From the NCBI RefSeq assembly GCF_016765655.2, contig NZ_CP086106.1, positions 4,577,001-4,641,000 on the forward strand: a stretch of 64,000 nt of DNA. Reading direction: 5' to 3'. Positions 23,934 to 35,269 of the stretch are shown here, in pieces. The notes under the pieces were generated by a model. It did not search any database and had not been told where the DNA came from. It saw nothing but the letters and a program-made list of their open reading frames with translations. The stretch is from Skermanella mucosa. GTDB lineage: Bacteria; Pseudomonadota; Alphaproteobacteria; Azospirillales; Azospirillaceae. Every line of letters starts with the position of its first letter. The first letter of the stretch is position 1. A program made the position numbers and the translations under genes.

Positions 23934-24992
23934 ATGACCCAGAACCCGTTGGCCGCCCGCGCGGTCCACACGGTCCTGCTGCAGCCCGCCGGCATCGAAA
24001 TGGAAGTCGAGGAAGGGGAAACCGTTCTCGATGCGGCGTTCCGCCAGGGCATCTCGCTGATGCACGGCTGCAAGGAAGGACAATGCTCCAGCTGCAAATC
24101 GGTGCTGATCGACGGTGACGTCGAACTGCTGAAATACTCCACCTTTGCGCTGTCCGAGATGGACCGCGACACCAACCACATCCTGCTCTGCCGCACGCTG
24201 GCCTACAGCGACATAGAAGTCGAGCTGCTGAACTACGACGAGGACCTGCTGTCCCGCTCGATCGCGGTGAAGGACTTCGCGGCCCGACTGACCGCCATCG
24301 TCCCGCTGACCCACGACATCTTCCGCCTGGAACTGGAGATCGAGCAGCCGCTGAAGTTCTGGGCCGGCCAGTACGTGGACATCACCATCCCGGGCAAGGG
24401 CATCACGCGCTCCTTCTCCATGGCGAACCCGCCGAGCGACCCGCACCGCCCCCATTTCATCATCAGGAAATACCCCCAGGGCGCCTTCTCGGCCCAGCTC
24501 GACGGCAGCCTGAAAGCCGGCGACAGCCTGATGCTGCGCGGCCCCTTCGGCACCTGCCTGCGGCGCGAGAACCGTTCCGGCCCGATGGTGCTGGTGGGCG
24601 GCGGCTCGGGCATGTCGCCCCTGTGGTCGATCCTCCAGGACCAGATCGGATGCGGCGAGCCCGCCCGGCCGATCCGCTTCTTCTACGGGGCCCGGCAGAC
24701 CCGCGACCTCTTTTACCTCGACCGTTTCGCGGAGCTGGCCGAACGCCTGCCCGACTTCCGCTTCATACCGGCGCTGTCCGACGCGGCGCCCGACGACGGC
24801 TGGACGGGCGAGACCGGCTTCATCCACGAGGTGGTACGCCGGCATCTCGGCGCCCTCGGCGACGCCTCCGACATCGACGTCTATTCCTGCGGCCCGCCGC
24901 CGATGATCGACGCCCTGCTGCCGGTGCTCCAGATCGGCGGCGTCGAACCGGACCGCATCTATTTCGACAAGTTCACGCCGGCCCTTCGGTAA
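23934..24992 (+). CDS. prmB: Monooxygenase reductase component
   Basis: 352 residues. N-terminal plant-type ferredoxin domain with C46-X4-C51-X2-C54-X31-C86 binding a [2Fe-2S] cluster. Then an FAD domain with R159-S-F-S162 (ITRSFSMANPP) and an NAD domain (GGGSGMSPLWSIL near 222-234, and CGPPPMIDALL near the end). It takes two electrons from NADH and passes them singly to the hydroxylase. The ATG at 23934 has AGGGGAA upstream; the frame is open further upstream but without a comparable site. Gene order places the reductase second, as in prm/mim clusters. Confidence 0.93.
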   Translation: MTQNPLAARAVHTVLLQPAGIEMEVEEGETVLDAAFRQGISLMHGCKEGQCSSCKSVLIDGDVELLKYSTFALSEMDRDTNHILLCRTLAYSDIEVELLNYDEDLLSRSIAVKDFAARLTAIVPLTHDIFRLELEIEQPLKFWAGQYVDITIPGKGITRSFSMANPPSDPHRPHFIIRKYPQGAFSAQLDGSLKAGDSLMLRGPFGTCLRRENRSGPMVLVGGGSGMSPLWSILQDQIGCGEPARPIRFFYGARQTRDLFYLDRFAELAERLPDFRFIPALSDAAPDDGWTGETGFIHEVVRRHLGALGDASDIDVYSCGPPPMIDALLPVLQIGGVEPDRIYFDKFTPALR

Positions 24993-25033
24993 GGGCCGAC
25001 CGCCAACCTTTGCAAACGGGGAGGAAAACAAAA

Positions 25034-26155
25034 ATGACGGCACAGGTTCAGGAAACCGAAGTCAAGTCCGGCGCCGCCGGCGCGAAGAAGTTCCCGGGAT
25101 GGGACAGCCGCAAATACAATTATTATGAACCGAAGGGCCGCAAGGCGACCCATTACGAGGACATGACGGTAGACGTCCAGCCGGACCCCGAGCGCTACCT
25201 GCTCCAGAACTGGATCATCTCCTTCGCCGACGGGACGCCGACCTACTACAAGGGCTGGACCAAGCTCCAGTCGTCGGACTGGCACAAGTTCCGCGCGCCC
25301 GACCAGGAGTGGGAGCGGACCCATTACCAGCGCCAGTCCACCATCGAGGGCATGATCAAGAACGTCGTGGACAATGCCCGCAAGTCGGGCGCCCCGTCGC
25401 GCTTCGATCCCCGCTGGGTCAAGATCCTCCAGGATCATGTCGGCGCCTACAAGCATGCGGAGTACGGGTTGGGCAAGGCGACCATGCATGCCCAGCGCTA
25501 CGGCTACACGCAGATGGTCAACAACGCCATCCTGACCAACTCGTCCTACAAGCTTCGCTTCGCCCAGGACCTGACGCTGTACCTGAGCGAGATCGGCATG
25601 GACCTGCCCGTGTTCGACGCGACCGCCGGCAAGACCCACTGGCTCGAAGACCCGGTCTGGCAGGGCGTGCGCGAGGCGACCGAGGCCGTGATGGGCGCCG
25701 AGGATTACCTGGAGCAGTATTTCGCGACCAACGTCGTGTTCGAGCCCCTGGTCGCCGAACTGTTCCGCAGCGGCTTCGTCATGCAGCTGGCCGCCGCCCA
25801 GAACGATTTCGCGACCCCGGCCGTGGTGTCGGCGGCCGAGGCCGACTACGAGCAGAACCTCGCCAATACGGTCGAGCTGTTCCACCTGCTGGCCCAGGAC
25901 CCCGAGCACGGCGAGGCGAACCGCAAGGTCATGGAAGGCTGGCTGGAGAAGCACGGCGCCCTCTGCGTCAAGGCGGCGAACCAGCTGCAGCCGGTCTGGT
26001 CGCAGCCGCGCGTCAAGGCGGCCCAGTTCACCGACGCCTTCGCGGCCTCGTCCAACCGCCTGAGGGCCATCTGTGCCGAAATCGGCATCGAAGTGCCCGC
26101 CGCCGTCGCGATCGCGCCGGCCGCCGCCCCCGCCCAGCCGGCCGCCGACGCCTGA
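25034..26155 (+). CDS. prmC: Monooxygenase hydroxylase, small (beta) subunit
   Basis: 373 residues with GGGGAGGAAA before the ATG. It belongs to the ferritin-like beta subunits: helical, without the diiron ligands. Recognisable stretches are YLLQNWIISFADGTPTYYKG, HAEYGLGKATMHAQRYGYT and RFAQDLTLYLSEI. The C-terminus ends in an Ala/Pro-rich tail (AIAPAAAPAQPAADA) not needed for the fold. It pairs with PrmA to form the hydroxylase core. It is preceded by the reductase gene with a 41-base gap. Confidence 0.92.
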   Translation: MTAQVQETEVKSGAAGAKKFPGWDSRKYNYYEPKGRKATHYEDMTVDVQPDPERYLLQNWIISFADGTPTYYKGWTKLQSSDWHKFRAPDQEWERTHYQRQSTIEGMIKNVVDNARKSGAPSRFDPRWVKILQDHVGAYKHAEYGLGKATMHAQRYGYTQMVNNAILTNSSYKLRFAQDLTLYLSEIGMDLPVFDATAGKTHWLEDPVWQGVREATEAVMGAEDYLEQYFATNVVFEPLVAELFRSGFVMQLAAAQNDFATPAVVSAAEADYEQNLANTVELFHLLAQDPEHGEANRKVMEGWLEKHGALCVKAANQLQPVWSQPRVKAAQFTDAFAASSNRLRAICAEIGIEVPAAVAIAPAAAPAQPAADA

Positions 26156-26186
26156 AATTCCCGGATCGAGAGAGGAGAAAAGAGCC

Positions 26187-26543
26187 ATGAGCGTCGCCCA
26201 TGACTTCAACATCTTCAAGCCCATGCAGGACCTGACCTTCGAGCACACGATCTCGCACCAGTGCGGCGTCACCATGAACGACAGCGTCGAGGCGCGCTGC
26301 ATCGCCGAGGTGATGGAGAACAAGCCGGGCATCAAGGTGACCTACATGCCGGCCATGATCCGCATCGACGGCGAAGGCAAGATGGAATTCAAGATGGACG
26401 AGATCAGCGAGGCGCTGGGCCGCGAGATGACCCCGCACCTGTTCGAGATCTCCACCTCCACCCACTACGGCCGCATGGTCATGATCGACGACAACACGGT
26501 CGTGTTGTTCGGCAACATGGACGACGCGCTCGAATACACCTGA
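26187..26543 (+). CDS. prmD: Monooxygenase coupling (effector) protein
   Basis: 118 residues, the usual size of MmoB/DmpM-like effectors. It contains CGVTMNDSVEARCIAEVM and PAMIRIDGEGKMEFKMDEIS, typical of the cofactorless regulatory subunit that docks on the hydroxylase and tunes substrate and oxygen access. AGAGGAGAAAAG precedes the ATG. It lies 31 bases after prmC and 41 bases before the amidohydrolase gene. Confidence 0.92.
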   Translation: MSVAHDFNIFKPMQDLTFEHTISHQCGVTMNDSVEARCIAEVMENKPGIKVTYMPAMIRIDGEGKMEFKMDEISEALGREMTPHLFEISTSTHYGRMVMIDDNTVVLFGNMDDALEYT

Positions 26544-26584
26544 CCCGACAAGATCCAATCAAGAACCGATCGGCGGAGGAAACG

Positions 26585-27643
26585 ATGTTCAAGACGGCGG
26601 AAGGCGAGGAAATCTTCATCATCGACGGCCATACCCACCTGTGGGACGGCAGCAAGGAGAACCAGAAGAACATCCATGGCGGACAGTTCATCGACTGCTT
26701 CTACGGCTACCATACCGCGCTCAGCCCCAAGGAGTATGTCTGGCCCAAGGAGAAGTTCGACAAGTACGGCGCGGAGACCATGTACAACGACCTGTTCGTC
26801 GAAGGCTACGACGACATGGCGATCTTCCAGCCCACATACCTGAAGGACTTCTACGTCAACGGCTTCAACACGACCGAGCAGAACGCCGTCCTCAAGGAGA
26901 AGTATCCCGACCGCTTCATCCTCAACGGCGCCTGGGATCCGCGCGACGGCGAAGCGGGCATCGAGGCGCTGCACGAACTGGTCGAGAAGTACAAGATCCA
27001 GGGCGTCAAGCTCTACACCGCGGAGTGGAAGGGTGCCAGCAAGGGCTGGAAGTTGACCGACGAGTGGGCGCAGCGCTACATGGCCGAATGCGTCAAGCTG
27101 GGCGTGAAGAACATCCACGTCCACAAGGGGCCGACCATCCTGCCCCTGAACCGCGACGCCTTCGACGTGGCCGACATCGACGACGCGGCGACCAGCTTCC
27201 CCGAGCTGAACTTCATCGTCGAGCATTGCGGCCTGCCCCGCCTGGACGATTTCTGCTGGATCGCCGTGCAGGAGCCGAACGTCTATGGCGGGCTGGCGGT
27301 AGCCCTGCCCTTCATCCACAGCCGGCCCGATTATTTCAACCAGGTCATTTCCGAGCTGCTGTTCTGGCTCGGCCCCGACCGGCTGCTCTACGGCAGCGAC
27401 TACGCGATCTGGTCGCCCAAGTGGATGGTCGAGAAGTTCATGGCGCACGAACTTCCCGACACTATCAAGAAGGACAAGGGCGTTGACCTCGACCTGGACG
27501 CCAAGCGCAAGATCCTCGGGCTCAACGCCGCGAAGCTCTACGGCATCGACGTGCCGGCCCACAAGGCCAAGCTGAGCGGCACCGCGCCGGCCCGCGCGGA
27601 GGAGCAGACCATGGCGCAGGTCGCCGAAGTCCTGGGAGACTGA
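26585..27643 (+). CDS. Amidohydrolase-superfamily protein of the prm operon
   Basis: 352 residues with CGGAGGAAA before the ATG. The metal-site motif IDGHTHLWDG stands at the N-terminus. A later His is in KNIHVHKGP, another in IVEHCGLPRLDD, and the catalytic Asp in LLYGSDYAIWSP; together these define an amidohydrolase_2-type TIM barrel (aminocarboxymuconate decarboxylase-like). The same gene follows prmD in actinobacterial propane/acetone monooxygenase clusters, where it appears important for making active enzyme, although its reaction is not established. It is translated close to the DUF59 gene. Confidence 0.88.
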   Translation: MFKTAEGEEIFIIDGHTHLWDGSKENQKNIHGGQFIDCFYGYHTALSPKEYVWPKEKFDKYGAETMYNDLFVEGYDDMAIFQPTYLKDFYVNGFNTTEQNAVLKEKYPDRFILNGAWDPRDGEAGIEALHELVEKYKIQGVKLYTAEWKGASKGWKLTDEWAQRYMAECVKLGVKNIHVHKGPTILPLNRDAFDVADIDDAATSFPELNFIVEHCGLPRLDDFCWIAVQEPNVYGGLAVALPFIHSRPDYFNQVISELLFWLGPDRLLYGSDYAIWSPKWMVEKFMAHELPDTIKKDKGVDLDLDAKRKILGLNAAKLYGIDVPAHKAKLSGTAPARAEEQTMAQVAEVLGD

Positions 27644-27648
27644 AGTCC

Positions 27649-28464
27649 ATGACCGTTCACGTCACCCCGGGCGACCCGCGCGCGGCGGAGGTGTGGGCGA
27701 GCCTGGCGTCGGTGACGGACCCTGAACTCGACGAATCCGTGACGGAGCTCCGCTTCGTCACGCAGGTCGAAGTGGACGCGGAGGATCGCGTCCACATCGG
27801 GTTCCGATTGCCGACATACTGGTGCGCCGCCAACTTCGCCTTCCTGATGGCCGACGACATGCGGGTCGCGGTCTCCTCCCTCCCCTGGGTCCGGCAGGTC
27901 CTGGTCGACCTGCGCGACCACATGTATTCCGACACCATCAACGAGGGGCTGGCCAAGGGCCGCTCCTTCAAGTCGACCTTCAGCGACGAGGCGGCCAACG
28001 AGGACCTGGACGACCTGCGCCGGACCTTCCGGATCAAGGCGTTCCAGCGCCGGCAGGAAGCGGTGGTCCGTTACCTGCTCGACCGGGACTGGACGGTCCA
28101 GGCGATCCTCGACCTCGACTGCACGCACTTGGCGACGCTGGCGATCGACGATGCGGAAGCCGCCCGCCAGCGCGACCGTTACCTGGAGATCCGCCGCGAA
28201 TTCGGCGGCCCCGGCGACATGGCCTTCACCACGGCGCAAGGCGAACCGATCGACCCCCGGAACTTCGCCGAATACCTGTCGCTGCTGCGCCGGGTCCGGA
28301 TCAACACGGAGTTCAACGGACATCTCTGCCGTGGCCTGCTCCAGGCCCGCTACGGCGACCCCGCGCCAGACGGGGAACCCACCCTGGCCGACTTCATCGC
28401 CGGCCGGGTGGCAACCCAGGTGGCAAAAAGCAACACGGGAGGGAATGACGGATGCCGAAAATGA
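27649..28464 (+). CDS. DUF59/MIP18-type iron-sulfur assembly-like protein of the prm operon
   Basis: 271 residues. The first ~105 match the MIP18/PaaD/SufT fold: SVTDPELDESVTELRFVTQV, then the conserved Cys59 in RLPTYWCAANFAF and the strand WVRQVLVDLRD. The remaining ~165 residues form a helical extension with no family I recognise (for example RRQEAVVRYLLDRDWTVQAI). Homologues accompany propane monooxygenase genes and may help metal-centre maturation. The gene starts 6 bases after the amidohydrolase stop and overlaps the chaperonin gene by 13 bases. Confidence 0.8.
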   Translation: MTVHVTPGDPRAAEVWASLASVTDPELDESVTELRFVTQVEVDAEDRVHIGFRLPTYWCAANFAFLMADDMRVAVSSLPWVRQVLVDLRDHMYSDTINEGLAKGRSFKSTFSDEAANEDLDDLRRTFRIKAFQRRQEAVVRYLLDRDWTVQAILDLDCTHLATLAIDDAEAARQRDRYLEIRREFGGPGDMAFTTAQGEPIDPRNFAEYLSLLRRVRINTEFNGHLCRGLLQARYGDPAPDGEPTLADFIAGRVATQVAKSNTGGNDGCRK

Positions 28465-30089
28465 TGCTCCACCGCGCCGAGGCGCGCGCCGCCCTCGGCC
28501 GGGGCGTCGAGAAGCTGACCCTGGCGGTCCAGGGCACCCTCGGCCCCAAGGGCATGAACGCGATCATCGACCGGCCCATCGGCACGCCGATCGTCTCCCG
28601 GGACGGGGTCAGCATCGCCGACGAGGTCGAGCTGGAATGCCGGTTCGAGAACATGGGCGCCCAGGTGGTGCGGGAGGTGTCCAAGCAGACCAACGAGATC
28701 GCCGGCGACGGCACCACCACCGCCACCGTGCTCGCCAACGCGCTGATCCAGGGCGGGCTCAAGGTCCTTGAGAACCAGGGCAGCCCGGTGGACTTGGTCG
28801 CCGGCATCGACCGAGCCGCCGGCGTCGTCATCGACGCCCTGAAAAAATCCGCCAAGCCGCTCTCCGGCCACACGCAGCTGGAAGCCGTCGCCACCATCGC
28901 CGCGACCGATCCAGCATTGGGGCATCTGGTGGCCGAGGCGCTGCGCCGGGTCGGGAGCGACGGCATCGTCGAGGTGACGTTCGGCCCGGGCGTCGAGACG
29001 ACCCTGGAAGTGGTCGAGGGCATGTCGTTCGACCGGGGCTACATCTCCCACCACATGGTCACCGACGTGGAGACCATGCGGGCCATCCTGGACGATCCGC
29101 TCATCCTGATCACCGACCAGCGGATCGCATCGCCCGACCAGATCGCCCACATCCTGACGGAAGTCTCCGCTACCGGCCGTCCGCTGCTGATCATCGCCGA
29201 CGAGCTGGCCCCCGAAGTCGTGGTGACCCTGATGGGCATGCGGCGCAACGGGGCGGGCCTGGCGGTCGCGGTCAACCCGCCGGAGTTCGGCCACTGGCGG
29301 AAGGCCATGCTGGAGGACATCGCGATCCTGACCGGCGGACGGGTGATCGCCCGCGACCTCGGCGGCCGGCTGGAACAGGTCACCCTGGAGGACCTCGGCA
29401 GCGCCGACCAGGTCCGGGTCGGCCAGAGCTTCACCTCCCTGATCCGGGGCCACGGCGACCCTGAGCTGATCCGCGCCCGCCGCGCCCAGGTCCAGCGCCA
29501 GTTCGACGCGGCTCCGCCCAACATCGAGCGGGACAAGTATACCGAACGGCTCGCCAAGCTGACCGGCGGCACCGCCACCATCCTTGCCGGCGGCGCCACC
29601 CCGGCGGAGCAGAAGCGCCGGGTCCAGCTGCTCGACGACAGCCTCAACGCCGCCCGCGCGGCGCTGGAGGAAGGCGTCGTGCCCGGCGGCGGAACCGCCC
29701 TGATCCAGGCGGCGCCGGCCCTGGACGTCCTGGCCGACCAGACCTCGGGCGGGGTCCGCGACGGCGTCCGGCTGTTCCAGCGCGCGCTTGCGGCGCCGCT
29801 CGGCTGCATCGCCGAGAATTGCGGCCTCGCGGCGAACGACATCGCGGCCCGCGTGGCGGAGGCGCCCCGGGGCACCGGGTTCGATGCCCGGACCGGCCAG
29901 TTCACAGACCTGATCGAGGCCGGCATCACCGATCCGGTCAAGGTCACCACGACGGCGGTGCGCAACGCCTCGTCCGCCGCGTGCCTGATCCTGAACACGC
30001 ACACGCTGATCGCGGACAGGCCCGACGGGTCCGACCCCACGGCCGGACCGGCGCTCGGCGCCGGGGCGGAGAAGCTTGGCCGCCAATAG
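28452..30089 (+). CDS. GroEL-like chaperonin dedicated to the monooxygenase
   Basis: 545 residues, full chaperonin length. ATP-site motifs LGPKGMNAII, VSRDGVSIADEV and NEIAGDGTTTATVLANAL are intact, as is EGVVPGGGTALIQA. It lacks the Gly-Gly-Met tail of housekeeping GroEL and no groES adjoins. In actinobacterial mim/prm systems a chaperonin (MimG) encoded in the operon is required to fold the hydroxylase, and this gene occupies that place. It overlaps the DUF59 gene by 13 bases and has GGGAGG upstream. A strong hairpin follows. Confidence 0.92.
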   Translation: MPKMMLHRAEARAALGRGVEKLTLAVQGTLGPKGMNAIIDRPIGTPIVSRDGVSIADEVELECRFENMGAQVVREVSKQTNEIAGDGTTTATVLANALIQGGLKVLENQGSPVDLVAGIDRAAGVVIDALKKSAKPLSGHTQLEAVATIAATDPALGHLVAEALRRVGSDGIVEVTFGPGVETTLEVVEGMSFDRGYISHHMVTDVETMRAILDDPLILITDQRIASPDQIAHILTEVSATGRPLLIIADELAPEVVVTLMGMRRNGAGLAVAVNPPEFGHWRKAMLEDIAILTGGRVIARDLGGRLEQVTLEDLGSADQVRVGQSFTSLIRGHGDPELIRARRAQVQRQFDAAPPNIERDKYTERLAKLTGGTATILAGGATPAEQKRRVQLLDDSLNAARAALEEGVVPGGGTALIQAAPALDVLADQTSGGVRDGVRLFQRALAAPLGCIAENCGLAANDIAARVAEAPRGTGFDARTGQFTDLIEAGITDPVKVTTTAVRNASSAACLILNTHTLIADRPDGSDPTAGPALGAGAEKLGRQ

Positions 30090-30135
30090 GCTTGGTCGGC
30101 AGTGAGATCCGCCGCTTCCTGCCGGCCGGGGGTGC

Positions 30136-30168
30136 GACGCACGGGGCGGACCGCCGGCCCCGTGCGTC
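30136..30168 (+). terminator. Hairpin terminator of the prm operon
   Basis: GACGCACGGGGC (30136-30147) and GCCCCGTGCGTC (30157-30168) form a perfect 12-bp stem with a 9-base loop, followed by aatctctcc. It lies 47 bases after the chaperonin stop and separates the operon from the regulator gene. Confidence 0.72.
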
Positions 30169-30323
30169 AATCTCTCCCCGGTTCGTCAAGATCGAAGGAG
30201 AGTTCAAGAAGACATCATCCAAACTTTATCGTTACCCAAGGACTTCGCACAGTGTAAACTCCAAGATCCGGACCGCGCCGTCTGAGCAAAAATAATAGGA
30301 TCCGGGCGAGGGAGTGTGAATAC

Positions 30324-32254
<1,931 letters not shown>

Positions 32255-32261
<7 letters not shown>

Positions 32262-32881
32262 TCTCGGCCCGGGCGCGCCCTGTAGACCGGCAGCGAGACC
32301 CCGAAGACGATGCCGACCGCGCGTATTCCGAACGCGGCCACGAAGCCCGCTCCCTGGGACCACACGGCCCCCGCTCCCGCCAGGATCAGCAGGAGATAAG
32401 CCAATGCGCCGGCCGCCGCAGCCGTCGCATAGATCTCCTTGCGCAGGATCAGCGGTACCTCGGCGCACAGCACGTCGCGGATGATGCCGCCGAAGGTGGC
32501 GGTCATGACGCCCAGGATCACGGCGACCGGCAGCGGCGCTCCGGCCTCCAGCGCCTTCTCGGCCCCGGTCACGCAGAACAGCGCCAGCCCGGCGGCATCG
32601 GCCCAGAGCAGGGCCTTGTAGCGCGATTCCAGGTAGGGTGCCGTGAAGAACAGCAGGATGCCGACGCCGATGCAGGTCATCACGTATTCCGGCGCCGAGA
32701 TCCAATAGACCGCCCCCTGCCCCAGCAGCAGGTCGCGCATGGTGCCGCCGCCGATCCCCGTGACGGTGGCGACCAGGCAGAACCCGACGACGTCCATCTG
32801 CTTGCGCGACGCCGTCAGCGCGCCGCTGGCGGCGAACACCGCGACCCCGCAGAGGTCGAGCCAGGCGATCCATTGGTCCAA
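32255..32881 (-). CDS. TRIC/YicG-family membrane cation channel-like protein
   Basis: 208 residues with seven predicted helices in two similar halves. Each half carries the glycine-rich signature: VTGIGGGTMRDLLLG and MTATFGGIIRDVLCAE. This is the bacterial TRIC (UPF0126/YicG) family, homotrimeric potassium-permeable channels of the inner membrane. I choose a TTG start at 32881, which has GGGAGA upstream and gives the usual N-terminus (LDQWIAWLDLCGVAVFAASG). An ATG frame at 32989 would overlap the divergent efflux gene and add an odd leader. Confidence 0.88.
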
Positions 32882-32982
32882 CGCGTATCTCCCATGCCGA
32901 TGGTTTGGCCCCACACCTTCTATACAGGCGTTCCCGAGGGTGCGAAGCTGCGCCGACATATCCCCGCGACGCAGAAGACTCA

Positions 32983-34185
32983 ATGACATCGCTGTCCGCA
33001 GGACGGGCCCGGCCCGTCAACCCTCATTGGCTTGCCATCGTCCTCAGTTCCCTGATGGCCTTCGCCCCGCTGGCCATCGACATGTATCTCCCGGCCCTGC
33101 CGGAGATCGGCCGGAGCCTTGCCGCCTCTCCGGCATCGGTCCAGCTTTCGCTCTCCAGCTTCTTCCTGGGCTTCGGCTCCGGCCAGCTGGTCTGGGGGCC
33201 CCTGGGCGACCGGTTCGGCCGGCGCGGACCGATCACCGCCGGCATCCTGATCTACATCGCCGCCAGCTTCGGCTGCGCGCTGACCACCGACGCGGACCAT
33301 CTGGTGCTGTGGCGTTTCGTCCAGGCGTTCGGTGCCTGCGCCGCCCCGGTGCTGGCGCGCGCCATGGTGCGCGACCTGTTCCCCCAGGACCAGGCGGCCC
33401 GCATGCTGTCGCTGATGATGCTGATCATGGGCGTGGCCCCTATGATCGCCCCGCTGCTGGGCGGCCAGGTACTGGTGCAACTCGGCTGGCGAGCGATCTT
33501 CTGGGGGCTGGCCGCCTTCGGTCTCGTGGTGCTCCTGGCGCTTTTCTCGATCCCGGAAAGCCTCGCCCCGGCGGCGCGCCGGCGGGTCGGCATGGGCGCC
33601 ATGCTGTCAGGCTACCTGCGCCTGATGGGCAACCGCACCTACCTTGCCTATTCGCTGGCCGGCGCCTTCTTCACCGGGGGCATGTTCAGCTATATCGCGG
33701 GAACGCCATTCGTCTATATCGAGTTTTTCGGGATCTCGCCGCAGTCCTACGGACTGCTGTTCGGCGTCAATGTCGTCGGCATGATGGCCTTCAACCTGGT
33801 GAACCGCCGGCTGGTTCTGGCGGTCGGCTCCGACCGCGCGCTGCGCTATGGAGCCCTTGGCTGCGCCGCTTCGGGCATCGTCCTGGCAGTGCTGGGCGCC
33901 ACCGGAAGCTTCGGGCTGGCGGGGATCGCCGTGCCGCTGTTCTTTTATCTCGCCATGCTCGGGCTGGTCGGCGCCAACTCCATGGCCGGCGCCATGTCGG
34001 TCGTGCCCGGCATGGCGGGCGCGGCGTCGGGCCTTGCCGGAACGATACAGTTCGGCATGGGTGCGGCGGCGAGCGCCCTGGTCGGTTGGCTGTCCGACGG
34101 AACGCCCGGGCCGATGGTCCTGGTGATCGGCGCGATGGGGATCTGCTGCGCGGTGGCGGCGCTGGCGCTTCCGAACCGCTCGTGA
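32983..34185 (+). CDS. Bcr/CflA-family drug efflux transporter (MFS)
   Basis: 400 residues with 12 hydrophobic helices. The family opening is complete: APLAIDMYLPALPEIGRSL. The MFS loop motif follows in WGPLGDRFGRRGPI, and RFVQAFGACAAPVLARAMVRD is the next conserved helix. Related proteins export bicyclomycin, chloramphenicol, sulfonamides or small peptides using the proton gradient. The ATG at 32983 has only a weak AGAAG upstream. It is divergent from the TRIC gene and converges on the Rpn gene. Confidence 0.88.
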   Translation: MTSLSAGRARPVNPHWLAIVLSSLMAFAPLAIDMYLPALPEIGRSLAASPASVQLSLSSFFLGFGSGQLVWGPLGDRFGRRGPITAGILIYIAASFGCALTTDADHLVLWRFVQAFGACAAPVLARAMVRDLFPQDQAARMLSLMMLIMGVAPMIAPLLGGQVLVQLGWRAIFWGLAAFGLVVLLALFSIPESLAPAARRRVGMGAMLSGYLRLMGNRTYLAYSLAGAFFTGGMFSYIAGTPFVYIEFFGISPQSYGLLFGVNVVGMMAFNLVNRRLVLAVGSDRALRYGALGCAASGIVLAVLGATGSFGLAGIAVPLFFYLAMLGLVGANSMAGAMSVVPGMAGAASGLAGTIQFGMGAAASALVGWLSDGTPGPMVLVIGAMGICCAVAALALPNRS

Positions 34186-34234
34186 AATGGCGGGCCGCGA
34201 CCCGGCATGCGGCTCGGAAACTCACCCGTGCCGG

Positions 34235-35182
34235 TCAATGGCGCTGGTCATCCGGAAAGACGGCATCGAGCGACTCCGCCGTCAAGGAACGCCGCAGGAT
34301 CACATCGAGCTGATCGAAGGGCGTCCTGCGAAGCCTTTCCTCGACAGCCGGCGGGATCAAACCGAATCGGGTTTCGAGGGCAATGCGGATACTCTCCGCC
34401 TTGCCTTCGATCACACCCTTGGCATGACCCTCGTTCAGCCATTGCTGTGCAGCGAGCGATACCATGTCCTGCTCCCGGTTCGGCCTGACCCTGCCGTTCA
34501 CCATCCTCATCATGTCGACGGAGATCCGCGGGTACATCTCCAGCATATAGTACAGCACTTTCTCCGCCAGGGGCGAGCCCTCGCGCAGGCCGGACAGCAC
34601 CGCCTCCAGCAGCCTCTCCGGGTCGGGCTGGCGGTAGACATACTTCAGCGGCAGCAGCGCCGCCCGGACCTCCGGGTCGGAGGACAGCTGGTCGTCGGGG
34701 ATGGGCACGATGTTGCAGACGACGTAGCGGAAGTCGCGCAGCAGGTCCCGCAGGCCCTCGTCGGCGCCGATGACGTCGATGACGGAGGTCGGCACCGTCC
34801 AGGCGCTGCGCCCGTGATAGAACACCAGCGGGATGACCGGGGGCAGCCGGCGCATCCTGGAAGCGTCGTCGCCGACGAAGCTCTCCCAGATGTCGACCAG
34901 GTAGCCCAGCACCTGGAGCGGCGTCCGGGGATCGGGGTGGCTCTTGTGCTCCAGCAGCACATAGATCAGCAGGGTGCCGCCGTCGCGCAGGCGGACCGAG
35001 AACAGCCGGTCGACCCAGCTCGGCGTCAGCGTCCGGTCGACGAAGCTGCCGTCCAGCGGCACCGGCGGCTCGTCGCCCAGGCGGGCCGCGATATCGGCCG
35101 GCAGGTAGTCGCGGATCAGGATGCCGGCCCGGACCGGATCGTCCAGCAAGGCGCGGAACAGAAGGTCGTGCTGCTGGCCCAT
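34235..35182 (-). CDS. Rpn-family recombination-promoting nuclease / putative transposase
   Basis: 315 residues beginning MGQQHDLLFRALLDDPVRAG, the typical start of the RpnA-E PD-(D/E)XK family. The nuclease core is visible as SWVDRLFSVRLRDGG followed by LLIYVLLEHKSHPDP, with E-x-K as the catalytic pair. The C-terminal half is the usual variable helical part. A GTG at 35239 would add 19 residues. Family members stimulate RecA-independent recombination and may act in phage defence. No inverted repeats flank the gene, so I do not call an insertion element. Confidence 0.8.
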   Translation of the reverse strand: MGQQHDLLFRALLDDPVRAGILIRDYLPADIAARLGDEPPVPLDGSFVDRTLTPSWVDRLFSVRLRDGGTLLIYVLLEHKSHPDPRTPLQVLGYLVDIWESFVGDDASRMRRLPPVIPLVFYHGRSAWTVPTSVIDVIGADEGLRDLLRDFRYVVCNIVPIPDDQLSSDPEVRAALLPLKYVYRQPDPERLLEAVLSGLREGSPLAEKVLYYMLEMYPRISVDMMRMVNGRVRPNREQDMVSLAAQQWLNEGHAKGVIEGKAESIRIALETRFGLIPPAVEERLRRTPFDQLDVILRRSLTAESLDAVFPDDQRH

Positions 35183-35269
35183 CGGAAGGCGACCGTCCGC
35201 ATGCGGTGGAATGATCGCGGCACAAAACCGTGCCGGCACCCGCTCCGCAATGCGGCATCTCGCCGTGCG

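Noticed and set aside
28452-30089. Housekeeping GroEL
   Set aside because: No groES adjoins, the Gly-Gly-Met tail is absent and the gene overlaps an operon gene for monooxygenase maturation, so it is a dedicated paralogue.
34235-35182. Insertion sequence based on the 'putative transposase' family label
   Set aside because: No terminal inverted repeats or target duplications were seen on either side, and the protein is a PD-(D/E)XK Rpn member rather than a DDE transposase.
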